Part shown: piece after piece, positions 36,294-47,835 of the stretch | Layout: the number at the start of each line of letters is the position of its first letter | Position numbering within the stretch: the first letter of the stretch is position 1 | Assembly: GCA_958295665.1 (NCBI GenBank) | Contig: OY282558.1 | Span: 312,390,092 to 312,454,091, forward strand | Direction of reading: 5' to 3' | Length of the DNA stretch: 64,000 nt | Source of the DNA: Tipula vernalis | Lineage: Eukaryota > Arthropoda > Insecta > Diptera > Tipulidae | Made by a program: the position numbers and the translations under genes | Notes under the pieces: generated by a model | Told to the model about the DNA's origin: nothing | The model's database searches: none | What the model saw: only the letters and a program-made list of their open reading frames with translations

Positions 36294-39200
36294 ATAATGT
36301 TACCAGGAACAAAAACATTTTTTATAAGGTTATTTTATTTGGTTAAATCTAAATTTTATAAAGTTACCAGTTACGGTTACGTTATAACATAACCTAATAG
36401 GTTTGGTTACGTTTTCATGAAAAATTTCGCAATTTTAGCGTTTTTTAACGTTATTCGGGTAACGTTATATAACGTTATCCTTCCCTGGTACAGGTAGCTT
36501 AACCATAATGTACTGTGATTTGTGATTGCGCGCAATCGAATGTAACATGCATAATGTGCGAGTTTCTTTCATTTCCGAAACCATCCGTACGACTAAAGAT
36601 TTCAATATATTGATAGACTGAATCTTGAAGATATCGACAAGTAGCAAGGAGAGTCCATGGCATATTCATTCATACTCGGTAATATAGGGATAGAATTTGT
36701 TAACCATTTTTCGGACGGCTTCTATGTTCGCTCCAATTCTCAATAAGTTCAATAAATTTATAAATCCCGACGCCTTGCAATACCGGTTTAATTTCCTCGA
36801 AAGGCAAATTGAAAATTCATATAACGATTTTCCTTATTGTGATGGGCTTGCTATTGATGACTTAATAAGTTATGGTGTCCCTGAAAATGTTCGACCACGC
36901 ATCGGTTTGCAACGTCAGTACAGATGCGCCGGGAATTTGTGCTTAGACTTGCTCTTCGACGCGATGGTACTCAAGGCCCAACAATGAATTGGAAAGTTAG
37001 TATCGTGAAGGAACTTTGTAGGACGGTCGCAATTTCTTGAACAAATCTGTACAAGCTGAATTTGTGATTAAGCTTATTGGAGCATCAGAAACAAAAATTG
37101 CTCGAGCCGTTGCATATACTGTTTTGCTCGGGCCAGTATACTAGAGCTTTTCATCGCCGAAGATGTTGCTGCCATTTTTCTAGTTAAAATAATGATTAGT
37201 GTTTTTTCCACATAGAGCATAGATGCACCATATTTAGAGTCACATTTAACACCAAGAAAAAATCGTGAAAGATGTAATCCCAGAAAAACCTTAAAATCTC
37301 AATGCTAATCGCAAAGGCAAGAAACAACAACGCAAAGCAAGAAAAAACAAACATTTTTTTCGAAAAAACGATCAGATATTTAATCGACAACCATATAACT
37401 CTAGCTGTAACTTTTTATGACATTGAAGTGCATTAGGCCCGAGAACTTGCTTGTCGATCCAAACTTTTTCGTGAAATAATTATTTCCACCAAATCAAGTA
37501 TACATTTTATAATTGGTATCAAACGATTAATACCGGATCGATTAACCGAACCGTTTATTAATTGGTTGGTTTACCAGTACTGCCTTCAGCAGCCGTGCAA
37601 CTGGTCTAAGGCAACTATTTCATATTTACAAATAATTTGTTTGTAGGTATCTGGTTTTGTCTTAAAATAAATGTTACTACTCTCTAAAGAAAATTAGGAT
37701 TTAAAAATTCAGTTCTCTGTTTAATTTGATCATATATTGCTTGTAGCTAATTAAATAACGAAATTAATTTTTAGCATTTCATTTAGTATTTTTTTTTTTT
37801 AAATATGATCATATGATCATATGATCAATATTTATTTTGACGCAAACGCGTTTTTCTATTGACGTGGGTGTTTTAAAATTAAAGAAGCCTCCATTAATTA
37901 ATATAAAACAACTATCCTCATACATAAACAAAACTTTAAAAAAATATTTTTTTGTAATTAAGTTATATAAACAAAAATTTCCTCTTTTGTTAGTTAGCTA
38001 TTATATCAATAAATAGTTTTATTTACAATTAAGTTGTATTCTGACGAGCTCTTATTCGGTGTATTGACACTTCAACAAATTATTTATTTGTTTTTCTAAA
38101 TTATAATTGTCGATTTCTGTAAAAGAAACGCCTCGACGTTAATTTTGAAATTTAAGAAAATTTAAGAATATTAAATCTAATTTTGAAAGGCGGTTCCAGA
38201 TCTTAAGTGGATAAGTTAAAAAAAAATTTGAGAAAATCATGGTTTTGTTTGAAAATCTCTTTTTAACAAGTAAACTAATTTATTTGAGATAATATTTATT
38301 AGTCCAATTATTAAAACTAATATTTGGTCAAATTTTATATTCTTTCAGACTCACATGATCTGTGATTTTTATTTATTGCGTGCGGATTAACAACATCGTT
38401 GGCAATAAAAGATTTACTTGACGAATAAGGTAAGTTAAAAATTTATTTTATTCATTTACTATTTTTATAACATATTTAAATATTTGATACAATCGTGTTT
38501 TTGAACTAAATTAAAACAATATTTACCTATTAATTGAATTTGAACGATGAAAGTATTTTTTTAACTTTAACTAATAATCAATAGATGGCAGTGACAGTTT
38601 GTTATGTTGATATTATTTTAACAGTAAATTTAAACATTTTTCTGATATTTGGGGTACCACTAATTTATTGTTTAGTAACATTAACTTATTAAGTTTCACA
38701 TGAGTTGCATAGTTAAGAAAAAAAATTTAATTGCTGAGACAAGAAGTCGCTCAATAGACGTAATTTGATCACAGCAAAATTCGAATTTTTCGCAAAATAT
38801 TTTGAATTATTATATTTAAAGTTTAGAGTGACATTCACCATTAAAATAATCAAAATGTTATAGGCTAGGCCTGATGTAATGAATGGATGTGGGAAGTGGA
38901 CGTTGACGGTTAAATGGAATATATGGTTGCAATCAATAGAGAGAATGGTCTTATGTTTAGAGTTTACGCATATATACATATATGGGTAAGATTGGCCACG
39001 GCACTCACTGATTCAGATATTATGATCTCTTTCTGCGAACTGATACCAAAAACCGAAAAGGATTCGAGTTATTCCTATAATTTTGATAATGAATTTTTTA
39101 AAATTTCATTTGGTTGATGGTTCAACAAAGGATTGGTCAACATGGTTAGTTATTGGAGTATTTGACGTGTTATTTATTTCATCGCCATGTTTTCATATTT

Positions 39201-39380
39201 ACTATTTGCAATTATATTCTCTCTATAATTGTTTTACAATTTACAACTAATAATAGCTCGAATTTTATGAGTAATTTTTATATTTTAATAAATTAATTAT
39301 ACCATTATTAAAGGCGAGGCCTAAAATATTAATTGCGTCTTTAATATTTCGAAAGGGCAAATAAATTTATTAGTTCAAAC
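36294..39380. other. Non-coding DNA
   Basis: No confident gene. 36697-36987 is open on the plus strand, but its complement reads LTLQTDAWSNIFRDT, faintly like a hAT transposase block; neither is convincing. ATGATCAT is repeated three times at 37804-37827. TAACGTTAT-type words cluster at 36370-36480. Confidence 0.4.
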
Positions 39381-39519
39381 AAAACTATTCAGCAGTTAAT
39401 GTTCTACTTCAATTTCGCAAAGATACAAATATTAGTTAGATCAAAAGCAGTGATTCCATTTAAATCGCGAGGATTTATCCAAACGAGTAGTAGTTTTTTT
39501 TGCTTATGTTGGTGCCACC

Positions 39520-40005
39520 CTAACAGACATCTGTGTCAAATTTCGTATCAATATATTTAGTAGTTAATTGAGATACGCTTGTTTAATTTCATCTAATATG
39601 GTGCATTTTTCGATTTTTAAGAAAGTTCAGCAAAGAAGTGGCGTCAACACTCGTCACGCAAATATCTTTTGGTTCAGAATTTTGGGCAATAGCTCTTAGT
39701 TTTTGCATCATGACAATGCGAGACGGCTTCACACTACATTGGTTGTACGTGACTACTTGGCCAAAAATTCGGGCCACATCGTTTCGCAGCCGCCCTTTAT
39801 CGCCTGATTTAGCTACATCTGACCGTTTCTGGAACATGGTTTGAAGAGATACAAGCCAAATTGAAGAAGGTTTTGAAGGCCATTCCGGAAATCGACTTTA
39901 ACAAGTATTTCGAAGGTTGAAAATCACGTTGGTATAAGTATATTCTATCCGAAGGGGATTACTTTGAAGTGGATGAAATAAATTGTTGTCTTACATAACA
40001 AGTCT
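39520..40005 (+). pseudogene. Mariner-family transposase, C-terminal half, degenerate
   Basis: Plus strand, three frames: FLHHDNA..H..LVVRDYLAKNSGH (the catalytic-Asp block HDNA.H), QPP...PDLA.SD.F (mariner PPYSPDLAPCD equivalent), then IQAKLKKVLKAIPEIDFNK and WYKYILSEGDYFEVDE near the C-terminus, ending at about 39985. ACAGACATCTGTGTCAAATT and GTAGTTAATTGAGATACG at 39522-39575 resemble coding or 5' sequence of mariner copies. Frameshifts separate every block. The N-terminal HTH part is absent. TIRs were not found. Confidence 0.65.
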
Positions 40006-40690
40006 TACTATTTTTGGCTCAGAGTGTTATATATAGTGTCAACAATTTTGAAAGTGAAAAATTTGGAAATCTCTCAAAAATTGGGAATGTTCCGAAAGGA
40101 AATGGCTCTGTGGTATTTTTATTTTTTGTGATAGTTAAAATGAAATCTCAAGAATAATTTAATGGTACTCGTGAAATTATACATGTTTCAAGTGACCACT
40201 CAAGGATTCTAGCATTGACTTCAGTTATACCAGTTTAGTAGAATGACTAAAAAAATTCTTTATTAAACAAAATATAGCAGCGAAATAATAATTTGCGTAT
40301 AATTTGTTTATTCTAACATTATGGTTAAATTACAGCTATATTACTGAATTAAAAAAATTAAATCATTATAATAAGTGTACAAGGTTGTTTCAAATTTGAA
40401 AACCTTTTGTATAAAGGTTAGGATGGTATCACAAATTGTTCAAATAATTGTCGTTAACTGAAAAGTGGGAGTTTTTCTTTTACGTGCGTAAATGTAATAA
40501 ATTGCTCCGCGGTTAATAAAAGCATCAATTCCAAAACTATTTTACGGGCTTTCTAAGACGGTATTCATGACCATACAAAACTATAATAATACAAAGTAGT
40601 AGTTGTGTGAACTCAATTGGTCTAGTTTCCCGCAAACACAGTCCCACCCATGTAGCTCACATATGGTTCAATTTATTATAGAAATTCCAA
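40006..40690. other. Spacer
   Basis: AT-rich, no motif recognised. Confidence 0.45.
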
Positions 40691-40699
40691 TGTCCCATT

Positions 40700-40827
40700 T
40701 AAAGATCAATCACTACTACCAAATAATACATCCGATCAATCTTTCAAACCGGTCTTTCTATGTAAATACTGTAAATGTGCAGGACACCGTAATAAATATT
40801 GCTTTCCAATTGGCACTAACTAATTGA
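40700..40827 (+). pseudogene. CCHC zinc-knuckle fragment of a gag-like protein
   Basis: In the frame PVFLCKYCKCAGHRNKYCFP (40749-40808) the spacing is C-x2-C-x4-H-x4-C, the retroviral-type zinc knuckle that packages RNA in gag proteins of copia, BEL and gypsy elements. Upstream in the same frame is a Ser/Asn/Pro-rich stretch (LLPNNTSDQSFK) typical of gag linkers. A stop follows at 40819. No protease or RT block was found downstream to 42 kb, so it is an isolated scrap. A chance match is possible given its short length. Confidence 0.4.
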
Positions 40828-42477
40828 AAAACTACTTGGCGCTAGCTAATATAAATAAAAATATGGCCAAACGGAAAATTCATGATTATACTGGACATAC
40901 ATTATCTTGGTGCAATATCCGGCTTCCAATTGTAGGTATGGATAAGTGGAATTTTTGTTAAAAGATTTTGAATCGTAAAATGTTTTATTCGAAATATGTG
41001 ATGACTTTGTATCAGGGTTGAAGTGATTTAAATTATTGGCTGGATTCAGTACAGCGCAGCGATGCAAAATTCTCTCATTGCTGTAAGCGAAAACCCTTCT
41101 GTACGATTTTGTGTCTCATCGCTTCAGTATACATGGCTGCTCAATATGTACGGCAATAAAATAGTACGCTTTTCTTCGCAGTAAATATATTTGATCGAAA
41201 TGGTGAATTATCAAAATGCAATGAATGGCGAATTATTTCTACGACATTGGATTCGTCCGAATCCTTGAATATTGTGGAAATAATGTATGCCGTAAGTGAA
41301 AGTGTCAGTCTTTATAAATAAGATATAGAGGAAGTAGTGCAGGAGCCATTACGTAATGGTCATTATTATGAAAAAACAATATCGTCATATCAAGATCATT
41401 TTAGAATAAGCCGAAGCCAACTTGCGGTGAACAAATTTAATGAATATTATTTGTATAAATTATTAGGGAATGGATCGATCGTTTAAACATTTCAAAGGAA
41501 ACAAGGCATTATAATATTTTTGATGCAAATTAAAATTAAAAATAAGCTGCTTCGAAAATATATTATAGCTGTGTGTCCTTATTCGCTCTCAATATTGCTC
41601 CTTTTAAGTAGATAGAGCCAAATATTTTGTATATCAAGTTTTGACTGCTCAGCATGGCATCTGCCGGGAGCGAATAAAAAACACAGCTAATATGACCTAA
41701 TCACGAAGAAAACCTCATGGCAACATAAAATTATAAATTGATTTTTATCGTTTCGGAAGTTAAAATAAGTAGAGCAAAACAAATTATAATATTTTATAGA
41801 AATCGGGCAAAAAATGTGGCTTTCCTAGAGTTTTTCGCTAAAGATGGCTCGCACATCGAAATAAAACAACCAGTTGGAAATTCAAATGATTTTTACACCA
41901 TAAAATGATTTCAATCGATTGCTGAACAGTTGGACATATGGGCAATACAATAATTTATTTATTTATTTTTTATTACATTACACCAAGAAACATAAGATTA
42001 ACTTCCAAGTTTTGTCGGTATAGATCAGAAATTGATACATCATTACTTATAAGGGTATAACTAACTTTGGGAATACCTGTAACAAGCGGGTAAGTTTTTT
42101 GATTTTCTAGGGAAAATTGTGGTCCTCGGCATCACCTCGGACTACAAACTTCTAACTTTAAAAGCTTAAAATACTTACAGTTACTTGGTGTGCAAATGAC
42201 TATATAGAAAATTTCATTGGCAAAAACAAGAATGAAAATTGCATACCTAAATTTAACTTAGTAGTATGTAGTTGAGCAGTGGGAATTAATTTTGTATTTC
42301 CGAGTGAAGATGCCTTTATTATAACTTTTGATAGCTGTTATAAGTCTCTATTATAACTGTAAGGTTAACAAAGCTATTAATGAGCACATCTCATTAATTT
42401 GAGAGATCATTTTGACAATTACTGTGGAACTATCAGAAGAAGCGGTGATGAAGATCTAATAAATATGTTCCGAATGC
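40828..42477. other. Unassigned region
   Basis: Some stretches look once-coding on the plus strand (for example QEPLRNGHYYEKTISSYQDH near 41340-41400), but they have stops on either side and no family I recognise. No repeat structure seen. Confidence 0.3.
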
Positions 42478-43243
42478 GGCAGCTCCCATCCTCTAAGGTA
42501 TACGGCGAATTTAGCAACTTTATAAAAATTTGTTATTATTAAAATATTTGATTTTTGGGATTGAATTTTTTGGTGATTTTTGTAGTTGTCAAGTCGAAGG
42601 TAATCCTGTTTGATCGGAGTATCGTTTTGTCAGCTTTTATCCTCGTGCTATTTCATCAATATACTCTCGAATTCTCAAACTTTTTATAACCAAACCTCAA
42701 ATTTTTCTTTTGCTGAAAATAGTAATAAACTCACAATATCAGAATTAGTTTCACCAAATGTATTAAACGGTAAAAATATACTAAAAAACACCTATTATTA
42801 TTTACATCCTGGTTCACGTACTAAAATAAGAAAGCTTAACATTGGCCCTCTCCACACAAGGATGACAAAGAAAAATGTATAGCATCTCATTAATATCAAT
42901 TGTAGTGGATCATATTTAACAAAAATTTGATACCATCGTATTCCGAAAAATAAAAATTCCAAAAAAATGCAAAATAACGTGCACAATTAAAAAGGAAGAC
43001 CCGATTAAATTGTTGGTAACTACAATATGAAAACAAAAGGAAGCTACATAATTTATTGTCATCCATGCGAAGAAAGGGCCAATGCTAAGCGGTTTTGGGA
43101 AGTTTCTTATTTTAGTATGGGAAACACAAACGTAAATTTTATTATAAATGTAAATATTATTCAAAATGTTCTGACATTTTCCTGTTATCCTTGCGTAAAG
43201 GGCCAACGGCTTTTGGGAGTTCTCTATATAAGTATGTTACTAA
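42478..43243. repeat. Cluster of unclassified interspersed repeat copies
   Basis: Contains one copy of a CATCCTCTAA-type block (42478-42570; relatives at 46562-46670 and, inverted, 47500-47612). It also has copies of a block with GGGCCAA...TTTTGGGA and, on the other strand, AAATTATGTAGCTTCC (42782-42880, 43010-43110, 43170-43240; relatives at 47330-47475 and 47745-47830). The copies sit on both sides of the Helitron. Confidence 0.55.
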
Positions 43244-43273
43244 TTAGTACCATGGGACCGAGCTTCGCTCGGT
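43244..43273 (-). other. Helitron 3' terminal hairpin and CTRR end
   Basis: Minus strand: hairpin arms ACCGAGC and GCTCGGT with GAA loop, spacer CCCATGGTA, terminal CTAA, flanking T. This matches the canonical Helitron 3' signal, which stops transfer during rolling-circle transposition. Confidence 0.85.
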
Positions 43274-43396
43274 GAAAACAAATACAGTTTTTTTAATCTC
43301 TTTCGAAAAACAACTTTAATTTTTTTTTATTTTATTCGGATGAGACATAAAAATCGATGTTGCCGAGGTAACCATCGTCGCTGTCACTATCAAGAC

Positions 43397-45221
43397 TTAT
43401 AAAAGTTTCCTCATAGGAGCGTTCAATGCTTCTTTCCACACAGCATTATACGTGCGACGTTCATTTTCAGGTGGTAACAAAACTTTCAATCTATTTTGTC
43501 GTTTAACACGGGAAAATGCTACGTACAACGTACCATGATTAAAGACAGGTGTAAAAAGGTCGACGCCAACAAATTCGAACGTTTCCTTTTGAGATTTATG
43601 CACGGTCATCGCAAACGCTGGTCGAAGCGGAAATTGATGTCATTGTATTGTACTTTCAAGTTGACCTTAACTGGAGTCGAGCGTAACTCGGGGAATGTGT
43701 ACTTCTTGTCCAGCTTTTTCCCCAGTAATTATTTTTGCTTTAACTACGTTGTTACATAATTCGGTAACAATCAGACGTGTTCCATTGCACATACCCTCCA
43801 AAACATCTAAATTACGCATTAGCATAATTATCGTATTTTTCTTTAGTTTTAATTCATGGAATTAAGAAATTCTGGCGTGAATTCAATACCTCCTTCCTGT
43901 TTATCCTTTACAGAATCATGACTTTTATACGATTTGTATTCTCCTGGGAGACGATCGACGATCTCAGATTGACTTCTTTGTTCAGCGGCGTGAGAACAAC
44001 ACGTCCCTTCATTTTATCGTAATTTTGATTCGCAAGGCAATTCCCAAATACTTCTTCGATTAAATTACCACTGGAAATTATATCCTCAGGTAATTCGATT
44101 TAGGCAATAGTGTACAGCAGGCAATAGTGTTGATGCGATTCCAGTAAATGCATACATTTTATTTTGCGATTTTGGCCACAAAGTAAGTGATACAAGGTCT
44201 TATACACGAAGGTTTTACCGGTACCGCTTGGTCCATCTATCAAAAAACATTTTGTTTCAACATAGTTAGAGTCATTGGCTGCACGTAAATTACTGCTCAC
44301 ATTTTCAATCTGTTTTCCTTGCAGAAACCGATACATGCATTCTCCAGTAGCAGCTGACTTAGCAGAATTTAGAACGTCCATGTTTTTGGTCATCTTCGTA
44401 ATTGTCAATGTCGTCCATACCATATCGTTCCACCCAGAAATGAAAATTTCTACCTTATGTTACTGTCGTATTTAACTTGAATGCAATAATACGATAAGCA
44501 CGTTTGATTGCAGCATCCTCAGATCTGATATTTCGTCGTGCTTGCAGAATAAAATCTTCAGCCAACTGATTTTTGAATCTTTCCCAGAGACGTTTTGGAT
44601 CTTCGGGACATCTAAAAATAAGAATCTGAACGAAGACTATTCGCATTAACGAAAGCATTTTGGATAGTGCTGATTCTTCTAGATTATCTATCCACTGTTT
44701 ATCGTCGAAGGCGAGGCCATGAGCTAGGCAAGCTTGTTTGTATGTCGCATAACAAATGTCATTCACAGTAAGGAGATCATCAAAACTGGTTGCGTCTTTC
44801 ACATGATAGAGAAGTACTCGGAAATAGAAGCATTCTGGTTGAGCAACATAATTTACATTGTGTATTCGATCAATGACACGAAACCGACGAATTCGCGGTA
44901 CCCATATGTACTCGTTTTTCCATCGTATTTAAAATGTTCGAGCATTTGCCAATAGTATTAGTAATTCTTGTTTGTTTGCATTTGCTTCAACGCCTGGTTA
45001 TGTCGAAAATACGCTTCTAGCATTGAACCTTTTTGTCCAATATCTGCCAGATCTTCTTGGGCTTGGTCAATATTGTGCATTCGATATTGAACATGTAAAT
45101 TAATATTTAACCGCTGAGCGATATGACTCTTTCTTTGGATTGCGTGGCCATCGCCAGCATGCTTCAGGTGCTGTAATGCAATGACCTTCCACATAGGTGC
45201 CTGCTTACCATTATAAATCAA
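43397..45221 (-). pseudogene. Helitron Pif1-type helicase domain, broken
   Basis: Minus strand pieces: APMWKVIALQHLKHAGDGHA (45221-44958); FDDLLTVNDICYATYKQACL and ESALSKMLSLMRIVFVQIL (44802-44455), the Helitron-specific linker; CFLIDGPSGTGKTFVYKTLY (44260-44190), the Walker A motif GPSGTGKT, intact; and the C-terminal block TVHKSQKETFEFVGVDL, PVFNHGTLYVAFSRVKRQNR (43609-43397), helicase motifs V/VI. Walker B and middle motifs (44100-43620) are not readable. The helicase unwinds DNA during rolling-circle transposition. Several frameshifts separate the pieces. Confidence 0.85.
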
Positions 45222-45277
45222 ACTCCGTTGATTTTCGACAACCTTTGTAAATGTATTTATTAAATATTTTACCGGAC

Positions 45278-46240
45278 CTATCCTGCCAACCTATTCAACA
45301 TTGATATGTCATTGGAATTTTTCAGCAAATAAGCATTATATGTACCCACATGACGATTATCTCGTGTAACTCGGCGATTATCCTTATCTTTTCGATATAC
45401 TGTAAGTTCATGTGAAAATTCTTCTCGATTATTTTGGTCCAATTTGGGGTCATAACGACGACGATACTTTGGTTTTTTATCATCCGCTAGAGATGTTACT
45501 TCTTTGAATTGTATTGGAAAGCCGAAGCGGCACTGCAATATTCCATTTTTATTGACCATACATGTAGCATGTGAATTTAACTCCACTCCGCACGGATTAT
45601 GAATCATCCACTTTAACACTAATTCTCGTAATTCAGGGCCGTCGGTATTTGGAATTTCAGCTGAAATTAGATCATCAATTTCTTCTGGATTATAGATTCG
45701 ATCTTCAGGATTCATGATCTACAGCAAATGCATACGTGGTAGTCCACGTTTTTGAAATACAATTGTATACACATATGCGGCCACCTTTCCAAATATCTGT
45801 TTTTTATCCAAATCATTGATAATTTCATTAAATTTTTGTTTCGCAATTCGAGCGACGACGCACTGCTTCTTTAATTTCTGGCCAATCGGGATTACAAGTC
45901 ATGGTGATGAAGAAATCTGGCGATCCAAGACGACGAACAATAGCCATTGCATCTTCGAAATATTCAGTATAGTACCGCGTTGATCCGGTGAATGATGATG
46001 GTAGTATTATTTTTTCACCAACAATTGCATACTGTTTCGCAGCTAAGTCGTTGATAAGTCCGGTAACACCTGCGTACTGATCGGCTAAAATAGTTTTTTG
46101 ATTAAATTTGATCCATTGGATGCGATCATGTTCAACTCGAATGAAAGTATCGACGAGATATTGTTGATAAAGTCGTCCATATTTGATTGTCCAGGTTGTT
46201 GTTTTTCCAACGACGCATCATTTTGAACAATTGGGAATTT
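45278..46240 (-). pseudogene. Helitron Rep (HUH nuclease) domain, broken, HUH mutated
   Basis: Minus strand: QQPGQSNMDDFIN, then AIVRRLGSPDFFITMTCNPD and WPEIKEAV (the Rep block FFITMTCNP.WPEI), IVFQKRGLPRMHLL at about 45760-45725. In active Helitrons this HUH motif reads GLPH.H; here the first His is Arg (codon CGT). From 45715: RIYNPEEIDDLISAEIPNTD, LVLKWMIHNPCG and CRFGFPIQF, the conserved region after HUH. The Rep domain nicks and joins single strands during rolling-circle transposition; loss of a metal-binding His plus frameshifts means no activity. Confidence 0.85.
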
Positions 46241-46561
46241 GCGTTTTTTGGGGCGCCCCTAGGAATATTTCGATTTTGGTTTTTACCTTGATGAAAAATA
46301 AAAATATAAATAAGGCCCTAAACGAGTTTTCCCAAAGTCATGACCTATCTTGATCGTTTTTTCACACCGGAAAATGGTAGTATGCCAATTTTCAGAAAAA
46401 ACTTTGGTGCCGTTTTCGAGAGAAAACTTACAAATATACAATTATTATTCGTTTAATAAGATAGATAGATAAGATAGATTAAAAGACACAAATTTTTAAA
46501 AACGTTCCAATTTCTAAGAATGTTAGAATTTCAAAAACTTCCAAGCGATGGTTGGGGTACT

Positions 46562-46670
46562 ACAGCCCCCATCCTCTAAAGTTTAAAACGGATTAAAATG
46601 ATATTTCAAAAATTTTGTTATGGTATGCAAAAAACTTGATTTTTGCTTGTTTTGGAATTTTTTTATTTCG
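46562..46670 (+). repeat. Interspersed repeat copy (CATCCTCTAA type)
   Basis: GCCCCCATCCTCTAAAG followed by an AT-rich ~90 bp tail ending TTTTGGAATTTTTTT. A related inverted copy lies at 47500-47612 and a shorter one at 42478-42570. Confidence 0.5.
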
Positions 46671-46809
46671 GATAACGATACCAACCCAAGCATTTTTACT
46701 ATGCTTTTCATTCAATAATTCCTTCCAAAATTCTATATTTCATTACAAATTCTTATAGCGATAAGCTTAGATTTTTAGCTAAATATTTTACAAATTTATA
46801 TTTGGTTTT

Positions 46810-47034
46810 TTAACACTAGAACTACCGACCGGTCAAAATGACCGATTTACATATTTTATTGAATTCATCTAACTTAATTATTTTGTTAGAATTGTTTTGG
46901 AAATTTTTGATGATTTTTAATTTAATTACTTTATTGTCATATTAAAAGTCATCATAAAAACAACAAAAAAAAAATAAAATGAATTCATTAAATGTAAATC
47001 CGTTATTTTGACGGGTCGGTAGTACTAGTGTTAA
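46810..47034. mobile_element. piggyBac-type MITE with TTAA ends
   Basis: TTAA at 46810-46813 and 47031-47034 flank a 217 bp unit. TIRs begin CACTAGAACTACCGACC on the left and the right end gives CACTAGTACTACCGACC on the other strand. Inner TIR words TTTACAT and GAATTCAT also mirror. No coding capacity. TTAA duplication is the hallmark of piggyBac insertion, so a piggyBac transposase probably moved it. Its TIR differs from that of the piggyBac element at 55.3-57.5 kb (CACATTGT), so that copy was not its source family. Confidence 0.9.
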
Positions 47035-47329
47035 AATGTCCGCTGTTTAAATTCTTTTTTAATTTTTTGTTGTATTTTTAGAGATAGTTGTGCGGAAAGT
47101 CCATTTAATACGAGCAACTTTGGGTCTACATTTTTTCTCAGCTGTCGGAAATATTAGTCTATAATTCATCGCAGTGAACAAATTCCAGACTTTCTTACAT
47201 TCCAATTTGAGGGCTGATTTCATGCCTAATACCAAATATTGATGTTAATTTTTAGTTCTTCATTTGGCGCCGAATAACCTTCCCAAACTGAAATAAACAG
47301 CCATTCAATTTGGAAGAGGCGAAACATCG

Positions 47330-47830
47330 TAAGCATTGGTCCTTTCTGCACAATGATGACATGAAATTATGTAGCTTTCTTTTTTTTCATATTGCAGTAA
47401 GCAAAAATGTATTTTGGCCTTCCTTTTTAATAATGCATATTATTTAACCGCACCTTATAATGGTTGTAGGTGGTTTGGTATCATTACCTAAAAAAAAAAA
47501 CAAATCCCCAAAAAAAAAAAAAAATTCCAAACATTAAAGTTTTTTTAATAAAACCAATTTTGCAAAGTTATTTTAATTCGTTTCATACCTTAGAGGGTGG
47601 GCTCCGTCTACAAACCACGCATTTACAATTTATTAAAATTCCAACGTTCTTTAGAACATTTTTCAAAAATATTTGTTTTTTCATAATTATTCACATACTA
47701 AAATAGAGAACTCGGGTGACAGGAAAACGTCAGAAAAATGTCAAAAATATTTGGATGCAAAGGTTGACAAGAAATTATGTAGCTTCCTTTTATTTTCATA
47801 TTGTAGTTAACAAAAATTTCATTTTAACAT
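47330..47830. repeat. Further copies of the unclassified interspersed repeat
   Basis: AAATTATGTAGCTTTC then TTTTCATATTGCAGTAAGC (47375-47406) and AAATTATGTAGCTTCC then TTTTCATATTGTAGTTAAC (47773-47811) match, in inverted orientation, 43015-43060. An inverted CATCCTCTAA-type copy (47500-47612) lies between them. Confidence 0.55.
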
Positions 47831-47835
47831 AGCAA

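Larger units (their letters stand above)
43244..46240 (-). mobile_element. Helitron, 5'-truncated, minus strand
   Basis: Carries RepHel coding sequence in the order Rep nuclease (46240-45278) then Pif1-type helicase (45221-43397). The 3' terminus is recognisable: on the minus strand a 7 bp GC-rich hairpin ACCGAGC-GAA-GCTCGGT (43273-43257), 9 nt, then CTAA at 43247-43244 (CTRR), followed by T. Helitrons insert between A and T, as seen here. The 5' end (TC start) was not found, and coding similarity stops near 46240. All coding parts are frame-broken. Confidence 0.85.

Noticed and set aside
36697..36987. Plus-strand 96-codon frame; complement faintly like a hAT transposase block (TDAWSN)
   Set aside because: One short resemblance without neighbouring hAT motifs or TIRs is not enough to call either strand.
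41820..41960. Plus-strand stretch FFAKDGSHIEIKQPVG suggestive of coding sequence
   Set aside because: Flanked by stops within about 40 codons and not matched to any family I recognise.
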